Program-made: the position numbers and the translations under genes
Assembly: GCA_037962975.1 (NCBI GenBank)
Contig: CM075674.1
Coordinates: 85,886,501 to 85,950,500 of the forward strand
Origin: Clitoria ternatea
Lineage: Eukaryota > Streptophyta > Magnoliopsida > Fabales > Fabaceae
Length of the DNA: 64,000 bases
Reading direction: 5' to 3'
Notes under the pieces: model-generated
What the model saw: only the letters and a program-made list of their open reading frames with translations
Told to the model about the DNA's origin: nothing
Database searches by the model: none
In this document: in pieces, positions 24,950 to 37,642 of the stretch
How positions within the stretch are numbered: position 1 is the stretch's first letter
How the letters are laid out: every line of letters begins with the position of its first letter

Positions 24950-26331
24950 TTTGATGGTTTAAAGTTAGACTTAGAAGAGAGGTTGAATAAGTCTTGGACT
25001 CTTTTAACGCGGAACTTAAGCTTTTTGAACATGAATATAACAGATTTTTGAACCAGACTTTTGAAGATAAGGGAAAGAGAGATTGAACACAGAGGATTTA
25101 TATTGGTTCACTTCCAACGTAGAAGCTACATCCAGTACCTTCAGACTTGAAAGATTTTCACTATGTAAAAACACCTTTTACACAACACCAACACAAATTG
25201 TATCATAAGTATTCTTGACTCTGGCCACTTCTGGTTTAATTCTAAGTATTGTTTCAACAAGCCACCTCTGGCTCAAACCCAAAGTCTTTTCAGGCCAAAC
25301 AACTATTTTCCGCAGAAACTAAGGCTGGAAACACACCAGACTTTTACACAAATAAAGATTTGAAAAAGTGTTTGTGTTTATGTTTCTAAGAACTTAGTGT
25401 ATAAAAGATACAAGATAAAGAGCTAATACACTAAGTATAGAAAACAAAGACTAAGGTCTGATAGAAGCAAAACAACAAAGAAAGTCTTTGCTTTAGAAAA
25501 GAAAGCTTAGACAGAGAGCTTGAAAGTGCAGAGAGAAGCTTTCACGATTCTGATTCTCCAAGTCGTTTCGTTCTTCTAGTTCTGAGATCCCTTTTATATA
25601 TATAGGCCTTTAAGATAGCCATTGTGAATCCGTTGAAGGGATATAACCGTTGAGGGCATTGGGCCTTGAAAATAAGATGAGGACAAAAGGTCTGGAATGA
25701 GAAACATCAGAACTTGCACTAAAATGGTGTTCCTTGAGTGCTTCAGAGTAAAAGAACTTCTGTTAGCGTTCTTCTTTCAACTAAAATGTGTAGAGCATAT
25801 AGGGTTAACCTTCTGAAAGCTTTCTGACACAAGTCCTGATCTTCATCAGCTTTTTCTGAAATGCATAGAACAACTACATTGGTTTCTTCCTATACGAGCT
25901 TTGGTTCTTGCACTGGTTTGTCTTTTTTCCTGATTAATGATAGGCATGATGTTTCTTAATCAAAACTCAGTTCAGAGCATCTTTGAAATTATCCTTGATT
26001 TTTGTTTGATGTAAGCTTTGGAGTAACGTTCTTGTTGTTTCAAAAGTCTAGGGTCTGATTGATGAAGCAAGTATGCGTGCTAAGTTCAGATAACAGAAAG
26101 TGTATCACTTAGCAGTCCAAAAGTTTGGACGAGCGCACTTGAATCATACTTTTCATGGGACGAGCTTGTACGCAAGCTATTTTTGATCCTAGGTAGACTT
26201 GTTCTGAATAACTTGCAAAAACATACTAATTGACATCTTTGTTGAAATACTTTTATTTGTAATTCTTTACATAAAGATCCATAAAATACTAGATCCCCAC
26301 ATGCATAAGCAAATTGGCAATAAAACTCCAA
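24950..26331 (-). mobile_element. Ty1/copia SIRE/Maximus-like LTR fragment
   Basis: Read on the minus strand, a strong TATA region (CCTATATATATAAAAGG at about 25590-25608) is followed by a few hundred bases of transcribed-leader-like sequence. The plus-strand text around 24955-25140 (ggttgaataagtcttgg, tatattggttcacttccaac, gctacatccagtacctt) resembles the LTRs of SIRE/Maximus copia elements as I remember them. No pol remains beside it and the ends are not defined, so it may be a solo or truncated LTR. Confidence 0.45.
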
Positions 26332-28042
26332 ATGGAATTTTCCTTGACCCTTTATTTTTTTTTCTCTTTTTTTTTCATGAAAGACACTAAAATTTCATGA
26401 TAACAAACATTCTCTATAATTTCATATAAATTTGAACCCGCTGATGATAGAACTAGAATAGATATCTTCTATTTCCAACTCAAACAAGCCCATATCCTTG
26501 CTTTTCTATTAATTTGTAATTATAATCTTCCACCTCGATATGATATTAGTGTTAATATAGACTAATCTTTTGATATGTTTTAATTCTGATTGGTAATAGA
26601 TATCAAAACTTTGTAATATTTAATTGATTACAATTTTGTATATTCTATTTACTATAGAGGCTTCGTTTTCCGTTATAATATTAATAAAGTTATTAATAAA
26701 ATGGACCAAGTCAAAACTTGTAAAATATAAAAGACTAAATTGAGACCTAAATAAAATATAAAGGACAGAATATATATTGGCTTATCAAATTTAATTAAAC
26801 TAGGGGCGCTATCTACACAACTCTAACATACATACATTTAAAAAAGTATAGTTAATAACATTAAATTTATTAATTATTTTTGTTGTATTTTCAAAACTAT
26901 CATTTTACTGGTGATGAAGAGAGAAGTCGACTTCTCATTGATACAAGGAGAAAGAGAGTCTAGTTAAGAAAGATATTTTTATATAAAATTATAGATTCAT
27001 ATTGAAAATTTAAAATAATGATATAAAGGAAAACGCGCATAATTAAAGAATTAAAAAATTCAAAATATTTATTATTCATAATTTGTAAAGCGGTGCTAGC
27101 ATAATTTTTTATAAGGGTTTATATAAACTGTATGAAATTTTGTATAAAATAAAAAATCAAAAGAGAAAATTAATATTAAAAATTATGTTCGACTTACCGA
27201 TGAAATCATATAATATTATATTGATGTTAATTTTGAATAAAAATAAAAGTACAATTTGAATCATATAATATTATATGGATGTTAATTTTGAATAAAAATA
27301 TTATATTGATTTTATTTTTTTTCAATTTAGTCCTTTATGCATTTTTTTTAATAATAGTCCTTTTTGGTTAGATAACCCAACACCATTGACTTTTTTCCTT
27401 TGCATTTTCATCTTCTCCCGTTAAATGTTCATTTTCTTCAACCGAGGCATAGAACCCTGTCTTTCTATCACTGCCACTTCTAGTTCTTATGTTACATTGC
27501 AACTTTATTTTCTTCCACAAGTATTTTGGTCTTCGTTGCGTTTAACGTGAAAATTTTATTTGGATGTTTTCATACTCGATTGAATCTGAATTTTCAGTGA
27601 AAATAGTCACTATAATTCAACAACAATGATAGGACAAAATGACGTTTAAATATTTAATGTAAAGTAGCAGTATTGTTAAAAAAAATTAATAAACATAAAA
27701 GATTAAGCTGATAAAACTAAAACTTTAAGGGCTATATTAGAAATGTAAATAAACGTAAATGATTAAATTTCTCTATTTACCTAATAAAAGTGCTTCTCAT
27801 TTTAATTTTTTATCTCACTTAAAGTTATACAAATTAGATAAATTATTCCTATAAAAAATTCACTTTTGAGTTTTATATAATACTCACAAGCTTAGTGGGC
27901 CTATGAGATCCTACTCATAACTTATTTTGTTAGAAACAATACGCATAACTCATAGGACATTAGTTAACACATTAACACAACTGTTTTTTTTATATATACA
28001 AAAGTATGAAAAACTCTGAAAAGCACAAGATCAAAGACTCAC
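26332..28042. other. AT-rich intergenic spacer
   Basis: There is a local direct duplication: tcatataatattatat plus gatgttaattttgaataaaa occurs near 27205-27242 and again near 27260-27300. No gene is recognised. Confidence 0.55.
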
Positions 28043-28102
28043 TATTTAACATTGTTATTAAAACTGAACCGGTTCGGCCGGTCCGACCGGTTGAATTGTG
28101 AA

Positions 28103-28359
28103 TGATAGAGTGCTAGGGTTTGGCTAACTACTACTCGGCTAAAAAGACAATAAAATTCAGAATATCATTTTCTAATCTTTCCATAAGTTTCACAAAACTT
28201 TAAATACTTGCTGAATTTAGAAAATAATATGGCCAAAACAATTGGGCCAGCACAAAAACTAAAAACTGACCAACAATAATTAAATAAAATCTTTCATCCA
28301 AAAAGGAGTTTTTTTTGCATCTCTTGGGCTTTTCTTCCTGCTGGGCCAGGTGCCCATCA
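28103..28359 (-). repeat. 3' LTR (257 bp) of the deleted gypsy element
   Basis: Starts tgatagagtgctagg and ends gtgcccatca on the plus strand. Only a handful of differences from the other copy were seen by eye. Confidence 0.92.
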
Positions 28360-29979
28360 TTACCGCCGGGTCGGGTAGGAACCTTGTCCACAAGGTTAGA
28401 AGAGACTGTGGTGCTGAGGTATCGCGAAGTGAGTCCCTGAGGGGCTTTGGCACAGATTGTGCTTCTTTCAATCGGTGGAGAAAAACTGATGGGAAACCCG
28501 TGTGCATCTAACGGTGAAGAAGTGGGCAGGGAGTCCACAGCTTTCACGCCTATCGAGGAACCAGGCACGTGAATGGTGGAGACAGGTGCGGGAATCACGG
28601 CATTGGGAGTGATGGAGTTCACGGACTTCGAAGCTGAAATCAAGGGAGAAGATTTCGTGAGGAAATCTAATGGTCCAGGGGCCTGACAGCGCTCGATTTG
28701 AATGGAGGGCCCAGATGTGGGGCGAATTAAACGTTGGTGATCCATCGGTTGGAGGTTAACCGTGGGTGAGTCATGTGTAGGGGGTGCATGGATGGAATGG
28801 ATCACAGATGGTGTAGATCCTATTCTGGCAGACGTGGTTTGATCCAACGGTCCAGATGGGTTACGCGTTTTAGGAGAGAGAGAGTTAGATGGAAATGATA
28901 AGGTGCCCAAATCACGTAACTCAGTTTCACTTTGTCCTTTTGATGTGGGTTGTTTGTATTGGGAACCCAAAGGTTCGACTGCTGTTGAAGAGGGGTGGTG
29001 GATCGCGTCGATAAAAAGAGGATCCGATGGAAACACCGGTACGGGGTTAAAATGGGATTCAGGGGTGTCACCATGGTACTGACGGAGGAGGGAGATGTGA
29101 AACACCGGGTGGATTCGAGCAAGGGGGAAGTGCGAGCTCGTACGCGACCGAGCCAATTCGACGGAGGACTTGGAAGGGCCCATAGAAACGTTTACTCAGT
29201 TTTTGGGAGACACGCCGAGAGATAGAGATTTGCCGATACAGTTGCAAACGGAGAAGAACCCACTCTCCGACCTCAAAGGTAATGTCCCTTCTGTGTTGAT
29301 TAGCCTGGTTGAGCATTCGTTGCCTTGTTTTCTGGAGGTTTTCTTTTAAAGTTGCTAGAAGTTGCTTCCTTTGTTGCAGGGACACGTCTAGTGGAATAAC
29401 AGAAGTGGAGTTTGGGGCATAATCCAGCAGTGAAGGGGGAAGACGACCATACAGTGCCTGAAAGGGGGTCATTCCGATAGCGGAATGAAAAGAAGTGTTG
29501 AACCAATACTCAGCAAGGTGGAGAAACTTAAACCACAGTTTTGGGTGATCACTGGTGAAACAACGGAGGTATGCTTCAAGGCAACGGTTAGTGACCTCAG
29601 TTTGCCCATCGGTTTCGGGGTTGTAGGAGGAGCTATATTGGAGCGTAGTACCTTGCAACCGGAATAACTCCTTCCAAAACATACTCAGGAACAAGGGCTC
29701 ACGATCTGAGACTATAGACTTCGGAAACTCATGCAACCTGCAAATCTCAGAGATGAATCGGGAGGCTAGGTTATTTGTGGGGAGGGTGGTGGATGAGAGA
29801 ATACGTTGTAAAGATAATAAATGGAAGGATACAACAGAGTTGGTGTGAAGAAGATGGGAGAGTTGATGGTAAGTTGTGGGTGAGGGAGATATCTCTGTGT
29901 CTCCAGTAAGGGTAATAGGTTGTTGTTCATGAGTAAAGGATAAGCTTGGAATGGCAAAATTTGAACTTATAAGCACCAA
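28360..29979 (-). pseudogene. Deletion-fused pol remnant: pre-RT segment joined to integrase core and C-terminus
   Basis: Reading minus from 29979, about 60 residues resemble the stretch between protease and RT (YHQLSHLLHTN). They join directly to the integrase core (SRFISEICRLHEFPKSIVSD, then ETDGQTEVTNR with the catalytic Glu) and the integrase C-terminus (RFYGPFQVLRRIGSVAYEL), ending near 29068. A frame change then leads into a second open frame, 28200-29183. That frame has the HPVFHISLLRQYHG motif followed by a long Ser/Pro/Thr-rich tail with no chromodomain seen. The first catalytic Asp of integrase is missing with the deleted part. The 303- and 327-codon open stretches are relics, not host genes. 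Confidence 0.8.
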
Positions 29980-30235
29980 TGATAGAGTGCTAGGGTTTGG
30001 CTAACTACTACTCAGCTAAGAAGATAATAAAATTCAGAATATCATTTTCTAATCTTTCCATAAGTTTCACAAAACTTTAAATACTTGCTGAATTTAGAAA
30101 ATAATAAGGCCAAAACAATTGGGCCAGCACAAAAACTAAAAACTGACCAACAATAATTAAATAAAATCTTTTATCCAAAAAGGAGTTTTTTTGCATCTCT
30201 TGGGCTTTTCTTCCTGCTGGGCCAGGTGCCTATCA
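29980..30235 (-). repeat. 5' LTR (256 bp) of the deleted gypsy element
   Basis: Starts tgatagagtgctagg and ends gtgcctatca. The sequence just inside, read minus, is TTGGTGCTTATAAG, a plausible primer site whose tRNA I cannot name. Confidence 0.92.
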
Positions 30236-30384
30236 GTGAACCAGTTAGGTGACCAATCTGGGTCAATTCTTTAACACTACCGGTTCAACCACGGTTGGAC
30301 CCCGGTTTTAACACGGTTTTCATGAATCGGTACTTTCACCGGTTTAATGACCGGTCCGGTTTTGAAAATATTATTATTTAACAT

Positions 30385-31139
30385 GTTCTCGTTCATGCTA
30401 CAATCACGCGCATGGTTGGTGGTGTGGAAGGAAAATGAAATCACATCCCCTCTACGCTTTTTGTCAATTGCCTCACTGAAATCATATTTTAGAATTAGTC
30501 CTTCTCATACTTAATTTTTTTGTAAATGTAATGTTAGATAGGATGAAGTAAAGTCTTGTCGTAATGATTGACATATATATATATATATATATAGAGGGGG
30601 GTGTTTATAAACCCTTCTGATGAATAAGCAACTAGCTAACCCTTGATAGAGTAACTTTATCTTTTTCTTTATTCCGAGTGTCAACACAACAAGAAAAGAA
30701 TAAAGATTGGCCCTTTAAGACTAGGGCTAGGGTTAGTCTTAAAGAAAATTATCTAAACACTTACTTGAAATCACCCAAAACCTATCCTACATACAAAGAA
30801 AGTCTTGAGAAAGGTTTTATTTTATAGGATAGATAGATTAAGTGAACTCCCTATTCTATTCAAAAGCTTACACTTGGGGGGGATGGGTAAAATTTTCAAA
30901 GACATTATTTAATGAGGGTTATTCACGTACATATAAACGTGAGGTGTGGATTGCTATGAAAGAGAGAGAAAAAATCACGAATTTCCCAATTTAAGTTATT
31001 TATTGAACACTAGATCCATGTACTACAAATAAAATTAAAATTATGGAAATTATTTAAAAAACCTAATTAGGATTCCCAAAAAAATATATTAGAAAATACT
31101 TACTAAATTTTTGAGTTCATTGAATCTTTTTCCTTGATC
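30385..31139. other. Intergenic spacer
   Basis: An (AT)n run lies at about 30573-30594. Nothing else is recognised. Confidence 0.55.
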
Positions 31140-31420
31140 TCTAAATTATTTATACAGGGTTTTACAGGTAAATTTAATTTTAAATCTCTTATATGTAATA
31201 GTAATATTTGAATTACAATGTGTATGAACATGTGTTACTTTGAATAACTGAAATTTAAATTGCATGGAGAAAGGAATATGGAGAAAAAAGAGTGCAGAAC
31301 ACAAAGAATGCAGTAAAATACAAGAAGTTCTTTCGAGCAAATTCATACCCTTAATGAAGGGCATAGGTCCCCTTTATAGGCTAAAATATGGGCATCCATC
31401 TTGATTAAAATATTCATAAT

Positions 31421-31433
31421 ACTCCCCCTTAGA
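31421..31433 (-). other. Polypurine tract of the copia element
   Basis: The minus strand reads TCTAAGGGGGAGT directly before the LTR-like sequence, the expected place for copia. Confidence 0.65.
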
Positions 31434-31677
31434 TGTCCATATTTTAGAATGTGTCTCATTAAAACCTTACTAGGAAAAACTCAATGGGATAAAAACCTAA
31501 TGAAGGAAAAAGAGTACAATATTCTTTACAAAGTAAATTCATGGATAAAATAAATAATTAAATTACAAGTATTTAATTCTCTCCTCATTGGAACATTTAT
31601 GCCTAAGGTGCCGAAGACTATTTTTTGTACTAACTACTTGAAGACTTTGGTTGGTAATGATTTTGTAAAGATATCTG

Positions 31678-34600
31678 CTAGATTCCACATGACCAAACTT
31701 GCTGGACATTTATTTCACCATTCTTTATAAAATCATGAGTAAAGAAAATTTTTGGTGAAATATGCTTTGTCCTATCTCCTTTAATATAACCTTCCTTTAA
31801 CTGAGAAATACAAGTTGTATTATCTTCACATAAGATTGTTGGTGGTAGTTTTCCAGCATGCAAGCCACAAGTTTCTTGAATATGCTGAATCATAGACCTC
31901 AACCAAACACATTCTCGACTTGCTTCATGTAATGCTAGAATTTCTGCATGATTAGATGATGTTGCTGTGATCGTTTGTTTTATGGATCTCTATGAAATTG
32001 TTGTACCACCACATGTGAACAAATATCATGTTTGTGATCGACTATTATGAGGTTCAGACAAATATCCCGCATCTACATAACCAATTAGGTTTGTCGTAGA
32101 TATATATGGGAAAAATAAACCCATGTCCATTGAACCTCTAAGGTAGCAGAATATGTGTTTAATCCTATTCCAATACCTTTTTGTGGGTAAAGAACTATGT
32201 CTTGCTAACAAATTGACAGCAAATGATATATCAGGTTATGTATGACTAGCAAGATACATTAGTGTACCAATTGCACTGAGATATGGTACTTCAGGATCAA
32301 GTAGTTCTTCATTTTCCTCTTAAGGTCGAAAAGGATCTTTGCTCACTTCAAGTGACTTTACAACCATTGGACTGTTTAATGGGTGTGATTTGTCCATATA
32401 AAATCGTTTTAACACCTTTTCTGTATAAGTCTTTTGGTGCATTAAAATTCTTTCCTTTAAATATTCTAATTGTAATCCAAGACAAAACTTTGTTTTTCCC
32501 AAATCTTTCATCTCAAATTCCTTTTTCAAGTAATTTTTAGCCTTTGAAAGCTCTTTAGGAGTTTTGATGACGTTTAAATCATCTACATAAATAGCAATCA
32601 TAATGAACTCTATTCCAAATCTTTTCATGAAAACACATGGATAAATTGGGTCATTTTTATACCTTTCTTTCAACAAATATTTACTGAGACAATTGTACCA
32701 CATACGTCCAGATTGTTTTAGTCTGTAAAGGGATTTATTCAATTTAATTGAATAATTTTCTCAAGAATTCGTTTTATATGCTTCAGACAAATTAAATCCT
32801 TCGGGAAGTTTCATGTAGATATCTTTTTCAAGTGAGCCATATAAATATGCTGCAACAACATCCATTAGGCGTAAATCAAGTTTTTCATGAATTGTCAAAC
32901 TAATCAAGTATCGAAAAGTACTTGCATCCATCACTGGTGAATATGTTTCCTCGAAATCAATACCAGGTCTTTGTGAGAAACCTTATGCAACAAGTCTTGC
33001 TTTATATCGCATAATTTCACCATTTTCATTTCTTTTTCTCATAAAAACCTATTTGTATCCAATTAGTTTTACACCTTTGGGTGTTTGAATTACAGGCCCA
33101 AAAACTTTTCGTTTTACAAGTGAGTTTAACTCTTCTTGCATTGCATCTTTCCACTTTGGCCAATTATTTCTTTATGCACATTCCTTAACAGATTTTGGCT
33201 CATGATTCTTATCATTGTTTATAATATCAAGAGCTACTTTGAATGCAAAAATTTCATCAACATCGACTTCATGTTGATTCCATTGTATTCCATCAATGAC
33301 ATAATTTATAGAGATCTCTTTATTCTTATCAATTTCAGGTACCTTAGTTTCTTCTAAGTTTGAAACCTTGATTATGTTTGGGAACTCTTCTAGAGTCTTT
33401 ACATCCTTGATTCGACCATCTTCTTTATTTACTTTTCTTTTTTAAGGATTTTTATCTTTAAAACCAACATGTCTGCCACGTTTATTTTTGCTTTAGACTC
33501 ATTTGTAATTTTAGATTGTCTTGCAGGGATATCAATCTTTATTGGAGTATTAATAGCTGGTATGTATGACTTAGTCACTCTTTTTGAATCAGCAAATGCA
33601 TTTGGCAATTGGTTTGCTAAATTTTGCAAACTAATTATTTTTTGAACTTCTAGTTCACATTGTTTTGTTCGAGGATTAAGATGTGATAAAGATATCTTAT
33701 TTCAACTAATCATTTTATCCAATTGTTTATTTTCTCCCCCTAATAGTAGGAAAATAGATTCATCAAAATGACAATCAGTAAAATAAGCTATAAATAAATC
33801 TCCTATTAATGGTTCAAAATATTTTATTATGGACAAACTTTCCTATCCAATATATATTCTCAACCCTCTTTGAGGTCCCATCTTAGTGCGTTGTGGAGGA
33901 GAGATAGGAACATATACCGCACTTCCAAAGATTCTTAAATAGGAAATATTTGGTTCTTGACCATGAACCAGTTGTAAAAGGGAATACTAATGATAACTTG
34001 TAGGCCTGTTGCGAATAAGTGCGGCCGCATGCAAGATTGCATGTCCCCAAGTTGAAATTGGGAGTTTTGATCTCATTAACAATGATCTTGCTATCATTTC
34101 AAACATTTAATTAATGATTCTATAAGAGATTTTGTGTATGAACATGTGCTACAGGGTGTTCAACATCAATTTTGATGGACATACAATAATCATTAAAAGA
34201 TTGGATAATCAAGAAAATGAGCTTTTAAACGAATTAATTAAGCTGGTAATCTCGTAAATGCTTGTTGCAGTTGACAATAAGCAAACATGTGACCATCTAA
34301 TTGATGCATCAATCAAAACCATAAAATATCCAAATGGTCCATAAATATCACCTTTTATATGCTTTACAAATGTGAGTGGTTCACTTCTAATTTTCATTGG
34401 TGATGGCCAAGTAATTAATTTCCCTTGAGAACAAGCAGCACATGAGAAATTATTAGTTTGGAGAATTTGTCTACTGGACAAGCAATGGCCATTTGAATTC
34501 TCAATTATTTTTCACATCATTATTGTTCCAGGATGACATAATCGTTCATGCCAAATAACAAATTTATTCTTATTTGTAAACTTCTGGTTTACAATAACAT

Positions 34601-36173
34601 TTGTTTCAATTGTACTAATATATGTGTAGTACAGACCGGAGAAAAATAAAGGCAATTTTTCTAATATATATTTCTTATCAAAAATTTACTTTGTGATGTA
34701 AAGATATTCATCATTTCCTTCATTTGTGGTCTCAATATGGTATCCATTTTTACGGATATCCTTAAAACTTAACAAATTTCTTTGAGACTTCGTAGAATAT
34801 AATGCATTTTTAATGTGCAATTTTGTTCCTCCAGGTAACAAAATATTGGCTCTGCTGGAGCCTTCAATTATATTTATACTACCAGATATAGTATTAGTAC
34901 TGACTGCTTGTTTTAGTATATGATAAAAATATTTCTCATTCTTGAGAATAGTATGAGTTGTTGCACTGTCTACGAGACATATATATTCGTCATTTACATG
35001 AGCGTTCATTCTTCATTAAATAATAATAAAAAATCTTAAGTGAAAAAAATATAATTAACAATAAATATTTAGCATAAAATTTTATTCATTAAAGACTAAA
35101 TTCATAACAAAACAAATTACATGAAACATAAAATAATTTATTTAGGGGCCCTCCCGTCTCCAACCGAGTGGTCAATGTCTTCTTCAGGAAGAGTAAGAAA
35201 ATTATCAACATCAAAGTGAGTAAAAACACCATCCATATAGTAAAATTTGTTTCTATTGTTTTCCCTTTATTTTTCAAGGGATTTTTGGTATAGATAAATA
35301 AGATGCTTTGGTGTGTGACAAACTCGAGACCAGTAACCTTGGCTACCACAATGATAGCAAATATTTTTAATTTGTTCACTAGTTTGAACATCTTTTCCTT
35401 TTTTCCATATGTTCTTTATTTTTACATACAAATGATGATCTGTTATCATTTTGACCATGACCACGACCATGACCATGACCATATCCACGACCAATACCAT
35501 GTCCCCGACCATTACCCCGTCCGCAACCGAGATTACGACCATGACCATGAGTATAATGATCATGTGTCACCACATTCACTTCTAAGAATGGAGCAGTTCC
35601 GGTTGGACGAAACTCATGATTTTACATAAGTAATTCATTATTTTGTTCAGCCACAAGTAGATAAGTAATCAATTTTGAGTATTTTGTAAAACCCTTTTGA
35701 CGATATTGTTGTTGTAGAAGCATATTGGATGCATGAAAAGTGGAGAATGTCTTTTCTAACATATCACTTTCAATGACTTTTTCTCCACATAATTTCAATC
35801 TTGAAGTGATTCTAAATAGCGCAGAATTATATTCATTTACAAATTTAAAATCTTGAAAGCGCAAATGCATACATTCATAACGGGCTTTTGGAAGAATTAT
35901 ATCTTTTTGATGGTCGTATCTTTCTTTTAAATTATTTCAGAGAACAAGAGGGTCTTTAACTGTTAAATACTTATTCTTTAACCCTTCATGGATATGGTGA
36001 CGTAAGAATATCATGGCTTTAGCCTTGTTTTGACTAGATGCATCATTTCCATCTTTAATTGTGTCTATAAGACCTTTTGCATCTAAATGAATTTCAGCAT
36101 CTAGTATCCATGATAAATAATTTTTTCCGGTGATATCAAGAGCTACGAACTCAAGGTTTGTAATATTCGACAT
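31678..36173 (-). pseudogene. Broken copia gag-pol
   Basis: Gag starts at 36173 (MSNITNLEFVALDITGKNYLSW) and continues to about 35622. A GHGRG-rich basic stretch (about 35430-35560) precedes a zinc knuckle CYHCGSQGYWSRVC, in which the usual His is Tyr. Protease (34686-35009) has DSATTH. The integrase part (34209-34481) has CAACSQGK and a shortened core. RT (32320-32742) has LYRLKQ and IYVDDLN. RNase H is at 32026-32211 and 31678-31902, with CEDNTTC and the usual HI.PK.F..HD..K end. Many stops and frameshifts separate these parts. Confidence 0.85.
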
Positions 36174-36256
36174 ATTTTTTTCTATGCAAGAAATTACAAA
36201 TAAGTTAGATAATACTTCAATAAAATAAATATATTAACTATAATTATCATTATAAT

Positions 36257-37176
36257 TGAACTGTTCTTTACAGGGGGTGTAGAAGTATGCTTGTAGAACA
36301 ACTCAAAATATACATATAAATGTGTTTTTGATACAAAGCAATGTGCGTATAAACGTAAATACGGAGAGTCTTTGTAAGTTGAGGCGGAGTGCAATGTACT
36401 CTGGAGCGGTGTCACAGTCCGCCTGACGGGATCTACGTTGCCTTGACCCGACTGGGGGTGGTACCTGCAATCGTTCTCCGACGCTCAAGTCAGTATTTCA
36501 GAATACTTAGAGACTTAGAAAGACAGTCAGAGAGAATTATACAAGTAAGAGAGTGTAAGGTTCAGATAATGGGAAAGAAAAGATCCCTTATACCTTTTCG
36601 AGAGAGGTTTATATACCTGTTACTGGTGCTCCATTATTGGTAGGACCTGCTCCTTGTCTTCAGGCATAATGCTGAAAAGGTGGTGGGTCCTTGCGCCGTT
36701 TACATGCACCATTATTGTAGTAGGTATCACCACTTGTCTGGAAAGCGTTAGTGCTTTAATATTTTATTATTATTTCCCTTTATGCGTGACAGCGTGATTC
36801 CCATTATTAACCTCTCAAGACAGAGTCAATCTCGTGCCGGGGTTGTGAGTATGGGCTCGCTACGCAGTGTGGGAAATTCAGTATTCCGCCAATATTGAGT
36901 TTATGGCTTGGCGGAGTAACAACTTTGGTGGGGTTACGTTCCTTGGCGGAGTAACATGCCTTGGCGGAGTAAGGTGACTTGGTAGTGTAATGTGCCTTGG
37001 CGGGGTTATGTTCCTTGGCGGAGTAACATGCCTTGGCGGAGTTACCTGCCCTGGCGGTATGTACTCCGTATAGAAGTGATTATAATGTGCTCAATCGCGT
37101 ACTCCTTTTGTTCAAAATGCTGAGCTGGCAAAGCATTAAAGCCATGCTCTTGGGGGCCGGTGTTAGGACCGGATCA
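36257..37176 (-). repeat. 3' LTR of the Tat element (920 bp)
   Basis: TGAACTG...GGATCA on the plus strand. The matching copy is at 48104-49023. It contains an 18-bp tandem repeat near its inner end. Confidence 0.95.
36905..37060 (+). repeat. 18-bp minisatellite in the LTR
   Basis: About eight imperfect copies of ccttggcggagtaacatg. The same array is in the other LTR at about 48752-48907. Confidence 0.85.
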
Positions 37177-37190
37177 TATGCCCCCTAGCT
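37177..37190 (-). other. Polypurine tract of the Tat element
   Basis: The minus strand reads AGCTAGGGGGCATA directly before the LTR start TGATCC. Confidence 0.75.
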
Positions 37191-37633
37191 TGTTATAGTG
37201 ACTGGCGGAGTCACTTTAATGAGCTATAACACTTTAAGTTTAGCTTTTGTAGGCATGGGTTTAGGCGGCGCTTGTTATTTCAGGATTTATGGACAAGTGT
37301 TTTCGTGCATTTATTGGCTGTCACTACTTGACGCCTGTCATTAATGCGCCTCGAAACCACGTTTTTTATTCTTCAGTCTTCCATTGCCACGTATGCCCTC
37401 GTAACGATTGCCATTCCAATGATGGGACATAAATGCGCGTGATGGCAATTGAGAACCGTTTTCGAGGTTATTACCGTGGGCCTTGGATTTTGAAAACGTG
37501 GCCCATGAAATATCTGCCCTTAGATATATCTATTGGTTTCAGCAAAAAAGGAACCGTCAGTGAGACAAATCCAACGGTTGTAAACGCATATTTTAATTTC
37601 TGAGGATTCGTTTATTTCCCCCCAAGCTATGCC

Positions 37634-37642
37634 TATAAATAG
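37634..37642 (+). promoter_or_regulatory. TATA box for the antisense gene
   Basis: TATAAATAG on the plus strand, within gcctataaataggtaaactc. Transcription would start near 37665, and the ATG follows at 37853. It lies inside the retroelement and outside the LTR, so this would be a promoter separate from the LTR promoter. Function is inferred from position and sequence only. Confidence 0.65.

Larger units (their letters stand above)
28103..30235 (-). mobile_element. Internally deleted Ty3/gypsy element with short LTRs and target duplication GTGAA
   Basis: Two direct repeats, 28103-28359 and 29980-30235, both TG...CA and nearly identical, enclose 1.6 kb. GTGAA at 28098-28102 and 30236-30240 is the target duplication. 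Coding remnants are on the minus strand. Length is 2,133 bp, far below the 5 kb or so of a full gypsy element. Reverse transcriptase, RNase H and the integrase zinc domain are absent, so it would depend on another element for movement. Confidence 0.9.
28053..30374. mobile_element. Mutator-type MITE split by an LTR-element insertion
   Basis: A TATTTAACAT direct repeat flanks the unit (28043-28052 and 30375-30384); 9-11 bp duplications are typical of Mutator-like elements. The arms are aaaactgaaccggttcggccgg on the left and, in reverse, tcaaaaccggaccggtcatt on the right. Removing the inserted LTR element leaves about 184 bp, a usual MITE size. It has no coding capacity. Confidence 0.7.
31140..36256 (-). 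mobile_element. Decayed Ty1/copia element
   Basis: On the minus strand the order is gag, zinc knuckle, protease, integrase, RT, RNase H, which is Ty1/copia order. The left end carries a 3' LTR-like stretch up to about 31416, followed by a polypurine tract (AAGGGGGAGT on the minus strand, about 31421-31433). The 5' side is cut at 36256 by the Tat element, so its 5' LTR is not clearly found. Neither LTR boundary could be fixed. Confidence 0.8.

Noticed and set aside
26086..26331. 81-codon minus frame with several Cys
   Set aside because: It lies in the LTR-like fragment; Cys spacing fits no known knuckle.
24950..26331. A complete SIRE/Maximus element
   Set aside because: No pol or second LTR is adjacent. 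The RT fragment at 50053-50890 is 24 kb away and in the opposite orientation.
35303..35629. Plus frame rich in His-Asp repeats (DHDHDH)
   Set aside because: It is the reverse strand of the copia gag GHGRG-rich stretch.
36389..36643. 84-codon plus frame, identical copy at 48236-48490
   Set aside because: It is inside both LTRs, antisense to the LTR promoter region, and has no recognisable domain. Identity of the copies follows from LTR identity.
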